NCBI GenBank assembly: GCA_029063085.1
Contig: JAIDOW010000054.1
Span: 30,100 to 94,099 of the forward strand
Source: Lachnospiraceae bacterium
GTDB taxonomy: Bacteria; Bacillota; Clostridia; Lachnospirales; Lachnospiraceae
Length of the DNA: 64,000 bases
Direction of reading: 5' to 3'
The position numbers were made by a program, and so were the translations under genes. This document shows, in pieces, positions 26,827 to 35,118 of this stretch. The notes below the pieces were generated by a model that ran no database searches, was not told where the DNA came from, and saw nothing but the letters and a program-made list of their open reading frames with translations. Every line of letters starts with the position of its first letter. Position 1 is the first letter of the stretch.

Positions 26827-28410
26827 ATGGAAAATGAGGATAAGATTCTTACAGGAAGGAACTTGAATGAGGCAAAAGACAAAGTCAGAGACGAAGAAGT
26901 GGCAAAGGTATTAAGAGATGCACAAGAGCAGCTTAATAAAAAGGTGCAGGAAAAGAATGTCAGGACCGCTGAAGAAAAGAAAGACACGTTAAGAGAATCT
27001 GCTGAGAAAATAAAGAAGGAGCGGGAGAAAGAGGCAAAGCTTGCAAAAGAAAGGGAAGCAAAGGCGAGAGAAGAGGAGAGGCTTGCAAAGGAAAAAGCAG
27101 CAAAAGAGAAGAAAGAAGCAGAGATGCGAGCTGCGAAAGAAAAAGAAGCGAAAGAGAGAGAAGAGGCAAGACTTGCAAAAGAAAGGGAAGCAAAGGCGAG
27201 AGAAGAGGAGAGGCTTGCAAAGGAAAAAGCAGCAAAAGAGAAGAAAGAAGCAGAGATGCGAGTTGCAAAAGAAAGAGCTGCAAAAAAGCCGAAAGTAAAA
27301 GACGTAAAGAGAACGGAAACAGGGGAAAAATTAGAAAAAAGAGAAGATACTAAGGAAAAATCACTGGATTTAGAAGATAATACATATGTAGATAATAGCT
27401 TAAAGCCAATAGAAGTTGTCAAAGACAAAATTACAATAGGTCATGTTATCGGTACGATATTAGAAGGAATCTGGACTATCGTTAAACTGGCAGTGGTAAT
27501 TAGCATTGTTACCGCAGTAGCAGGCTTCTTGCTTTCCAGAAATATGATGATTCGGGGAAGAAACGGAAATCGTCAATGTCTTGCAGGTATGACGGTTTCA
27601 GGGGCTGTCAGTACAAATAAATCTAATGAGGACAGAAAGGTTAAGGACTGGCTGACGAAGGTAAAGAGGGAAAAGCTTACACTGGAAGCAGATGATAAGA
27701 GTATTTTAGTAGCGAGGCAGGTTGTGACGGATGCAGCTAATAACAAATGGGTGGTAATTTTACATGGTTATAATGGTAATATGGAAGATATTTATGATAT
27801 AGCCATGCATTATGATGGAGAAGGATATAACATTCTGATGCCGGACTTACGGGGGAACGGTGAAAGTGAAGGCTCTTTTCTTGGTATGGGCTGGCTTGAC
27901 CGTTTAGATGTAATTAATTGGATGGATGTTATTTTAGAGACAAATCCTTCTGCGGAAATAGTAATCCATGGAATAGATATGGGAGCTGATACTGCACTTA
28001 TGCTTTCAGGAGAGCCAATTAAAAGCTCTGTCAAGGCGATTGTGGCAGAGGGAGCCTATAACAATGCGTGGGAAGTGACTAAAAAGGAATACAAGACAAG
28101 ATATGAAAAATGGCCGGTATTTCCATTTTTACATATGATAAACCCCGTTATGAAAGTCTGGGCGGGATACAGTCTGAAAGAAGCGGATGCTGTAAAGCAG
28201 GTGAAGAAAACTTCCGTGCCTATTTTGCTGATCCGTGGACAAAATGATACCTATGTGACAGAGGATATGGCAAAGGAACTGGATCAGGCGATTGCTTCCC
28301 CTCATGAGGTACTGACCATTACAACAGGAACACATGAGGATTGCAGATATGCAGAACCGGATACCTATTATAATAAGATTTTTGATTTTATCGGTGGTTA
28401 CATAAATTGA
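26827..28410 (+). CDS. Alpha/beta hydrolase with N-terminal Lys/Glu/Ala-rich coiled coil and one TM segment
   Basis: AKEREAKAREEERLAKEKAAKEKKEAE repeats; TM IVKLAVVISIVTAVAGFLL; HGYNGNMEDIYD, PDLRGNGESEG, GIDMGAD, GTHEDCRYAEP. Confidence 0.85.
   Translation: MENEDKILTGRNLNEAKDKVRDEEVAKVLRDAQEQLNKKVQEKNVRTAEEKKDTLRESAEKIKKEREKEAKLAKEREAKAREEERLAKEKAAKEKKEAEMRAAKEKEAKEREEARLAKEREAKAREEERLAKEKAAKEKKEAEMRVAKERAAKKPKVKDVKRTETGEKLEKREDTKEKSLDLEDNTYVDNSLKPIEVVKDKITIGHVIGTILEGIWTIVKLAVVISIVTAVAGFLLSRNMMIRGRNGNRQCLAGMTVSGAVSTNKSNEDRKVKDWLTKVKREKLTLEADDKSILVARQVVTDAANNKWVVILHGYNGNMEDIYDIAMHYDGEGYNILMPDLRGNGESEGSFLGMGWLDRLDVINWMDVILETNPSAEIVIHGIDMGADTALMLSGEPIKSSVKAIVAEGAYNNAWEVTKKEYKTRYEKWPVFPFLHMINPVMKVWAGYSLKEADAVKQVKKTSVPILLIRGQNDTYVTEDMAKELDQAIASPHEVLTITTGTHEDCRYAEPDTYYNKIFDFIGGYIN
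27040..27270. repeat. In-frame 132-bp-period tandem duplication inside the coiled-coil coding region
   Basis: cttgcaaaagaaagggaagcaaaggcgagagaagaggagaggcttgcaaaggaaaaagcag... begins at 27040 and again at 27172. Confidence 0.85.
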
Positions 28411-28452
28411 TGATAAGGTGATACTTAGTAATCATGAACGGAAGAGGAAAAA

Positions 28453-29667
28453 ATGAGCCAAAGAAAATATTATGATTTATCAAAGGAATTACAGGAAAGA
28501 ATTTTAGAGGATCGGAAAAAGGGATATCAGAATCCATACCGTACAAGGGATGAGGATGCAATTCGCAGAAAGCAGGACTGGGACCGGAATAAGCTGCTGA
28601 GACCGGCATATATCAGAGATTGTGAGAAAATTATGCATACGCCATATTATAACCGGTATGCGGATAAAACTCAGGTTTTTTCTTTTTATAAAAATGATGA
28701 TATTACAAGACGTGCATTACATGTTCAGCTGGTTTCGAGGATTGCCAGAAATATTGGCTTGTTACTGGGCTTAAATGTGGATTTGATCGAAGCGATTGCG
28801 CTTGGACATGATATTGGTCATACGCCGTTTGGTCATGCAGGAGAACGATATTTGAATGAGTGCCTGAAGGAACATACAGGAAAATATTTTAATCATAATG
28901 TTCATAGTGTCCGGGTTTTGGATGGGATTTTAAACCGGAATGTCAGTCTACAGACATTGGATGGAATTCTCTGCCATAATGGGGAGTTTGCCATGCAGGA
29001 ATACCGGCCGGCAGGAATGGGAGATTTCTCGGATTTTGAGAAAAAGTATAAGGAATGTTATGTAGACGAACAGGCAATTGGAAAGCTGGTGCCCTATACA
29101 TTAGAAGCATGTGTGGTTCGGATTTGCGATATGATTGCATATTTGGGGAAAGACAGACAGGATGCCAAACGGGCGAATCTGATTGAGGATGATAGTATTT
29201 TCGACGAACAGGCATTTGGGAAAAGCAATCCTGAGATTATTAATAATCTGATTGTAAATATTGTGGAGAACAGCTACGGAAGAGATTGTATCGTAATGGA
29301 TGATGAATATTACAGGGCGATTAAGGCAACAAAGAAAGAGAACTACCAGAAAATTTATTTTAATGAAGCAGTGGAAAAGACTTATAAAAACAGTATTCGC
29401 CCGATGTTTCATTTAATGTATGAAAGGCTTCTGAAGGATCTGCAATCAGGGGATCAAAATACGATTATTTATAAGCATCACATTCATTTTGTGAAAGAAA
29501 ATACAGCAACCTATGGAAATGAGGGTTATTTGGAGTTGACAGAGCCTGATCAGATTGTGGTGGATTTTATGGCCAGCATGACGGATGATTATTTTGTGGA
29601 TTTATTTACGTATCTGTTTCCAGATAGTAAACATGAGATTAAATATATCTCTTATTTTGAAGAGTGA
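28453..29667 (+). CDS. dGTPase-like HD-domain triphosphohydrolase
   Basis: NPYRTRDEDAIRRKQDWD...HVQLVSRIARNIGLLLGLNVDLIEAIALGHDIGHTPFGHAGERYLNE. Confidence 0.9.
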   Translation: MSQRKYYDLSKELQERILEDRKKGYQNPYRTRDEDAIRRKQDWDRNKLLRPAYIRDCEKIMHTPYYNRYADKTQVFSFYKNDDITRRALHVQLVSRIARNIGLLLGLNVDLIEAIALGHDIGHTPFGHAGERYLNECLKEHTGKYFNHNVHSVRVLDGILNRNVSLQTLDGILCHNGEFAMQEYRPAGMGDFSDFEKKYKECYVDEQAIGKLVPYTLEACVVRICDMIAYLGKDRQDAKRANLIEDDSIFDEQAFGKSNPEIINNLIVNIVENSYGRDCIVMDDEYYRAIKATKKENYQKIYFNEAVEKTYKNSIRPMFHLMYERLLKDLQSGDQNTIIYKHHIHFVKENTATYGNEGYLELTEPDQIVVDFMASMTDDYFVDLFTYLFPDSKHEIKYISYFEE

Positions 29668-29834
29668 TAAGGTAGTTTGCGTCGCAATGGCACGTGAGTA
29701 GATAGGCGGGTAAGCAGGCAATCAATTTGTGCAAATAACGAACTGAACGTGGGTGTTTGCATGTACATTTGGTGATTATCGCAACAAACAGAGTTTGCAA
29801 AGTAAAATTGGTTACAAGGGTGGAGGTGCAGGAG

Positions 29835-30380
29835 ATGAAATATATTCATCATTATAATTCACCTATCGGGGGAATTACTCTTGCAAGTGATGGAAAAGCA
29901 TTGATCGGATTATGGTTTGATGGGCAAAAATATTTTGGAACAACGCTTATAGGGGAATATCAGTTAAAGAATCTGCCGGTTTTTGAACAGGCAGATGAAT
30001 GGCTGGACATTTACTTTAGCGGAAAGGAACCTGATTTTATGCCATTATTATCTATGGAAACAACCCCTTTCCGTAAAGCTGTTTGGGAAATCATGCTTAA
30101 AATTCCCTTTGGTGAGACAATGACTTACAAGGAAATAGCCAATGAAATTGCAAAGCAAAGAGGGCAGGGGCATATGTCTGCCCAGGCAGTTGGAGGCGCA
30201 GTTGGTCATAATGCCATATCTTTGATGATACCATGCCACAGAGTGGTTGGAACGAAAGGGAATCTGACAGGATATGCAGGTGGTATCGATAAAAAGCTTT
30301 GGCTTCTTGAGATGGAGAAAGCGAATATGACAGCTTTTTTGTTCCCGCAAAAGGAACAGCATTATAGTAATTGGAAATAG
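29835..30380 (+). CDS. ogt: Methylated-DNA--protein-cysteine methyltransferase
   Basis: Active-site IPCHRVVG; FGETMTYKEIANEIA; start at 29835 after ggaggtgcagg. Confidence 0.93.
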   Translation: MKYIHHYNSPIGGITLASDGKALIGLWFDGQKYFGTTLIGEYQLKNLPVFEQADEWLDIYFSGKEPDFMPLLSMETTPFRKAVWEIMLKIPFGETMTYKEIANEIAKQRGQGHMSAQAVGGAVGHNAISLMIPCHRVVGTKGNLTGYAGGIDKKLWLLEMEKANMTAFLFPQKEQHYSNWK

Positions 30381-30424
30381 AACAGTTTAATAATATTTAT
30401 AATAATCAAAGAATGAGTGTATTT

Positions 30425-30790
30425 ATGAAATTAAAGAGACTGGATTATCATTTTAGTATTTGCAAAGTGAAAGATTTTTCAGAAATTGATTTAGAATCGG
30501 AATATTGTTTCATAGGGAAAACGGACGAAGAAAAATCTGTGGTATGTATTACCGAAAAATGTCCGGTTAATGTAATAGAACGAGAGGACGGATGGAATGC
30601 CTTTCGGATACAAGGAACTCTGGATTTTTCATTGATTGGTATTTTGTCAAAGATAGCTTTGCTGCTTGCAGAAAATGAAATAGGAATATTTGCAGTTTCA
30701 ACGTTTAATACCGATTATATACTGACAAAAAACGAGGACTATGAAAAAGCTTTGCAGGTGCTTTCTGAGGCAGGCTATCAAATCATATAA
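30425..30790 (+). CDS. ACT-domain-containing protein
   Basis: MKLKRLDYHFSICKVKDFSEIDLESEYCFIGKTDEEKSVVCI...GILSKIALLLAENEIGIFAVSTFNTDYILTKNEDYEKALQVL. Confidence 0.8.
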   Translation: MKLKRLDYHFSICKVKDFSEIDLESEYCFIGKTDEEKSVVCITEKCPVNVIEREDGWNAFRIQGTLDFSLIGILSKIALLLAENEIGIFAVSTFNTDYILTKNEDYEKALQVLSEAGYQII

Positions 30791-30793
30791 AGA

Positions 30794-31066
30794 AAATTCT
30801 TGTTTATCTTACGAAGGGGGACGCTTCCATGGCGGGTGAGGGCGGACGCAGGAATCTATGGATATAGGGTTCTACGAAAGACACGTTTGCACTCAATATT
30901 CCAACGTAACGGTACATAAGAGGCTATCCTGCAAGCAGGCTACCCTCTAAGTACCGACGTTTCCACAAGGTCTTTCTTAAGAACCCTATATCCATAGATT
31001 CCTGCTGGTCGGTGATACAATACAGGTGCCATGGAAGCTGTTACTTGGCAGAATGAACAAGAATTT
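30794..31066. repeat. ~270-bp palindromic/structured element, copy 1
   Basis: Termini AAATTCTTG/CAAGAATTT; 11-bp stem 30823-30833/31028-31038; perfect 26-bp stem 30848-30873/30980-31005; apical GGTAC...GTACC hairpin. Confidence 0.85.
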
Positions 31067-31218
31067 CTGCCCTGCGGGCGGCACAGCTGGTACTATTGTG
31101 ACCGGTTAGCTATTGGACTTTAAAATATTATTTATTACCATCCGGTAAGAAAAGCAATATTGGATACGAGACTACCTTCCACCCAGAACAAATATCCCCT
31201 ACCCCGCCGGAGGCAAAT

Positions 31219-31487
31219 AAATTCTTGTGTTGATTCTACCAGTAAACAGCTTTCAACATGAGTCTTTGAAGAGTCTAAGCTGTGGAGAAATACTTGCTGT
31301 TTCTCGGTAGGACTTTCGCACCCATCGGTACTTAACGATTGGATGTCGCAGACGTCCAAGAGTTTAGTACCGCTATGTGTGCGAAGGAGCGAAAGCGGGG
31401 ACGAACGAGAACAGCAAGTATTTCTCCACAGCGAACCCCACCAACCCCTCATGTTGAAAGCGTCCCTAGTAAGCCAAACAAGAATTT
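31219..31487. repeat. ~270-bp palindromic/structured element, copy 2
   Basis: Termini AAATTCTTG/CAAGAATTT; perfect 14-bp stem 31249-31262/31448-31461; perfect 22-bp stem 31279-31300/31411-31432; apical GGTAC...GTACC. Confidence 0.85.
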
Positions 31488-31556
31488 TCCAAAGTTGTTT
31501 CTTTTGGGGTCCTGTGATATGATAAAAAAGAGATTACTTAAGATTAGGAGAGAAGA

Positions 31557-32714
31557 ATGAATAAGAAAGAGATTAATGAAATAAAGAAACAGTTTACTCC
31601 GGAGAATTGTACGATTACAAGAATCTGTGGTTGTTATGTAGATGGAGATAAAAATAAGAAAACAGAACTGGCACAGACTTTTCTTACGTTAACGGAAGAG
31701 GAAAATTTTAAATATTTTACGATATTTAAGTCAACATTATCCGGTACATTGGGAAAAAATCTGTTGAATATGGAGTTTCCGGCTGTACAGGAGCAGGATG
31801 GCGGAACACAGGAATTTTTAATGAAGCTTAAGAATTCAAAATTGGAAGAGAATGCATTAGTAGAGGAATTTTATAATAAAGTCATTGATACATATCAGTA
31901 TGGAGAGAATTATTATATCATTCTGGTATATGGAGTGTATGATGTGCCAGGGCAGACTTTAGATGGAATAGAAAATGATGATGCGTCTGATTATGTATAT
32001 GACTACCTGCTCTGCAGTATCTGTCCTGTGAAATTGACAGATGCCGGATTATGTTATAATGAAAAGACAAATCATATAGAGAGCCGTATCAGGGATTGGG
32101 TGGTATCTGCTCCGGTACATGGATTCTTATTTCCTGCATTTAATGACCGTATGACAGATATACACGGACTTTTATATTACACGAAAAATTCGGAGTTAAT
32201 GCAGGAGGATTTTATAGACCGGACATTGGGCTGTGGTGCCCCATTGTCTTTTAAGGCACAGCAGGAGACATTTCAGGACATTATTGAGAATACATTAGGG
32301 GAACAGTGTGATTTTGAAACAGTAAAAACAATACATGAGAATCTTAATGAATATGTGGAAGTGAGAAAGGATGCACCGGAACCACCGGAACTGGACAAGC
32401 TGGATATGAAAAAGCTTTTAGAGGACAGCGGAGTAAAAGCTGAGGCTATAGAGAGTTTTGAAACGGCTTTTGACAGTATTGTATGCAATGAGGAAAAACC
32501 AAAGTTTTCTGCTGCAACGGTTGCGAGCACCAGAAGCTTTGATATTAAGATGCCGGATGTAGTGATTAAGGTAAAACCTGAACGGACCGATTTGGTAGAA
32601 ACCAGATATATTGATGGCAGACAATATATTATGATTGAAGTGAATGACAGCGTGGAGGTAAATGGAATTAATGTACGCAATGTAAACATGGATACCGGGG
32701 AGATAATGGAGTAA
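31557..32714 (+). CDS. DUF4317 domain-containing protein
   Basis: MNKKEINEIKKQFTPENCTITRICGCYVDGDKNKKTELAQTFLTLTEEENFKYFTIFKSTLSGTLGKNLLNMEF. Confidence 0.88.
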   Translation: MNKKEINEIKKQFTPENCTITRICGCYVDGDKNKKTELAQTFLTLTEEENFKYFTIFKSTLSGTLGKNLLNMEFPAVQEQDGGTQEFLMKLKNSKLEENALVEEFYNKVIDTYQYGENYYIILVYGVYDVPGQTLDGIENDDASDYVYDYLLCSICPVKLTDAGLCYNEKTNHIESRIRDWVVSAPVHGFLFPAFNDRMTDIHGLLYYTKNSELMQEDFIDRTLGCGAPLSFKAQQETFQDIIENTLGEQCDFETVKTIHENLNEYVEVRKDAPEPPELDKLDMKKLLEDSGVKAEAIESFETAFDSIVCNEEKPKFSAATVASTRSFDIKMPDVVIKVKPERTDLVETRYIDGRQYIMIEVNDSVEVNGINVRNVNMDTGEIME

Positions 32715-32848
32715 GGATGTACGATAATGACAGGTAAGCTATGATCAGTTAAATACATAAATGGCGAAAAAATGACTGTTAAGAGACAGAGCAAAGGCAG
32801 AAAACGGTTTTCAGAACAGGAAAACAATATATAAGGAATGACAGGAAA

Positions 32849-33601
32849 ATGGAAGTAGAAGGTGGAAAAGAACATAATAGAATGGAAAATGTGGCAATGG
32901 ATGCATCTGTGCTTCCAGAAGAGGATTTTTTATCCCGTACCAGAAGCCTGATTGGGACAGAAGGAATCAATGCACTAAAAGGGGCAAAGATTCTGGTATT
33001 TGGAGTCGGAGGCGTCGGTGGACATACAATAGAGGCATTAGTCAGAAGCGGTGTAGGCAGGGTGGATATCTGCGATAAAGATGTAGTAAGTGAAAGCAAC
33101 TGTAACCGCCAGATTATTGCTGTCAGAGAATCAGTGGGGATGTCAAAGGTAGACGTTATGAAACAGCGCGCACTGTCCATCAATCCTGATATTATAATGA
33201 ATACGTTTCAGTGTTTTTATCTTCCGGAAACAGCAGGTGTTTTTGATTTTTCCGGGTATGATTATATTGTGGATGCCATTGACAATGTGACGGCGAAGAT
33301 CAGTCTGATTGAACAGGCAAAGGCAGCAGCGACAAAAGTTATTTCCTGTATGGGAACCGGAAATAAACTCCATCCGGAATTATTTAGGATTGCGGATATT
33401 GAGAAAACATCTGTGTGCCCGCTGGCGAAGGTTATGCGGAAAGAACTGAAAAAACGGGGAATTCATAATGTGAAGGTATTATACTCTGAGGAAGAACCGG
33501 TAGTAAAGCAGAGAATTCCGGCAAGTATTGCATTTGTTCCGACAGTAGCCGGTCTGATGATTGCCGGAGAAGTGATTCGGGATATAATCGGACAAAACTA
33601 G
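32849..33601 (+). CDS. tcdA: tRNA threonylcarbamoyladenosine dehydratase (ThiF/E1-like)
   Basis: RTRSLIGTEGINALKGAKILVFGVGGVGGHTIEALVRSGVGRVDICDKDVVSESNCNRQI. Confidence 0.9.
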   Translation: MEVEGGKEHNRMENVAMDASVLPEEDFLSRTRSLIGTEGINALKGAKILVFGVGGVGGHTIEALVRSGVGRVDICDKDVVSESNCNRQIIAVRESVGMSKVDVMKQRALSINPDIIMNTFQCFYLPETAGVFDFSGYDYIVDAIDNVTAKISLIEQAKAAATKVISCMGTGNKLHPELFRIADIEKTSVCPLAKVMRKELKKRGIHNVKVLYSEEEPVVKQRIPASIAFVPTVAGLMIAGEVIRDIIGQN

Positions 33602-33691
33602 ACTGCCAGGATATATGATTATGATTTTGTGATGAATATAGAAATTATAATAGTTAGATAGAATATGAAATGATTGAAAGAGGTAATAGAT

Positions 33692-35071
33692 ATGTATAAA
33701 CAGGTATCAAAGCTAATCGTTTACAGGGATTTGGGTGAAGATAGTATTTTAAAGCAGCTAGCAGGCATTTTTGAAGATTTTGACTGGTATAAGGATAATG
33801 TTCTTGGCAGTTCATCTGCATTTAGTGCATCAAAGCTGGAGGAAATGAAGGATAAGAAGCATATCAGCAGGGAAAGCCTGATTACCCGTATTTATGGTGA
33901 AATCAAGAGATTGTTGGATTTGGCGACTGATTATGGGTTTGATGATAATTTATGGCATAATTATCTGACTTTTGTGATGATGACCAATGAAAACTCATTT
34001 ACCCTTACCAGTGAAAAGGTTGGGGCAAATGAGGGCAGTGTTAATCATTTTGCAAAGAATGATTTTAAGATTTTTAAGGCATTATTTGATTATAATTTTT
34101 ATGAGATTGAAAAGGAGCTGGGGATTGACTGTTTTTCTACCATATCCAGCTATAAAGCAATTGGAAAAAAAGAGCGAATGTATAATTATAATGTTTCCTC
34201 CAAAGTTCGTGCTTTGTCAAAAAGATTGGAAAAATGTGAGGATGAAGAAGGCTTTTTTCAGGAAGTGACAAAATTTTATGCAGATTACGGAGTGGGGATG
34301 TTTGGTCTTAATAAGGCGTTTCGTATTCGTAATGTGGGGGAGCGGGTACATATTTACCCAATTAATAATACAGAAAATGTTGTTTTAAATGATTTGGTGG
34401 GATATGAGATTCAAAAAAAGAAGCTGATTGATAATACAGAAGCTTTTGTGGAGGGAAAACCCGCTAATAACTGTCTGCTGTTTGGTGATTCCGGTACAGG
34501 AAAGTCTACCTGCATTAAAGCAATTATTAACGAGTATTATGACAGGGGACTCCGTATGATTGAAATTTACAAACACCAGTTCAAAGATTTATCTACAGTG
34601 ATTTCTATGGTGAAAAACAGAAACTACAAATTTGTTATATATATGGATGATTTATCCTTTGAGGAATTTGAGATTGAATATAAGTTTTTAAAGGCAGTCA
34701 TAGAAGGCGGAGTGGAGACGAAGCCGGATAATGTATTGATTTATGCGACCTCTAACAGAAGGCATCTGATTAAGGAAACATGGAATGACAGAAATGATTT
34801 GGAACATGGGGACGGTGGGGAATTGCACCGGTCGGATACCATGCAGGAGAAGCTTTCCTTGGTAAACCGTTTTGGTGTTACCATTAACTTTTCCAGGCCG
34901 AACCAGAAAGAATATTTCCATATTGTTACCGAACTGGCAAAGAAGGAACCGGCAATCACTTTGTCAGAGGAAGAATTATGTGCAGAAGCTAATAAATGGG
35001 AGCTTTCCCACGGTGGTATTTCCGGGCGTACAGCACAGCAGTTTATTAATTATCTGGCCGGAAAGGTGTGA
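33692..35071 (+). CDS. DUF815-type AAA ATPase
   Basis: [41 protein letters not shown]...[29 protein letters not shown]. Confidence 0.88.
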   Translation: MYKQVSKLIVYRDLGEDSILKQLAGIFEDFDWYKDNVLGSSSAFSASKLEEMKDKKHISRESLITRIYGEIKRLLDLATDYGFDDNLWHNYLTFVMMTNENSFTLTSEKVGANEGSVNHFAKNDFKIFKALFDYNFYEIEKELGIDCFSTISSYKAIGKKERMYNYNVSSKVRALSKRLEKCEDEEGFFQEVTKFYADYGVGMFGLNKAFRIRNVGERVHIYPINNTENVVLNDLVGYEIQKKKLIDNTEAFVEGKPANNCLLFGDSGTGKSTCIKAIINEYYDRGLRMIEIYKHQFKDLSTVISMVKNRNYKFVIYMDDLSFEEFEIEYKFLKAVIEGGVETKPDNVLIYATSNRRHLIKETWNDRNDLEHGDGGELHRSDTMQEKLSLVNRFGVTINFSRPNQKEYFHIVTELAKKEPAITLSEEELCAEANKWELSHGGISGRTAQQFINYLAGKV

Positions 35072-35118
35072 ATCCTGTTTGAATCTGGAGAGTATAAGTC
35101 TGATGAAGGGGAGAAGGT

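Noticed and set aside
27040-27270. Possible CRISPR-like direct repeats
   Set aside because: Repeats are in frame inside a CDS with no unique spacers of uniform size; a coding tandem duplication.
26748-27428. 226-aa minus-strand Ser/Phe/Ala-rich ORF (and 26960-27283)
   Set aside because: Antisense translation of the Lys/Glu-rich coiled-coil repeat of the 26827-28410 CDS; low-complexity artefact.
31135-31560. ORFs 31135-31452 (-) and 31339-31560 (+)
   Set aside because: Lie within the palindromic element copy 2 and its flanks; no protein-like sequence or RBS support.
32273-32875. 200-aa minus-strand ORF
   Set aside because: Antisense to DUF4317 gene; no convincing RBS or domain.
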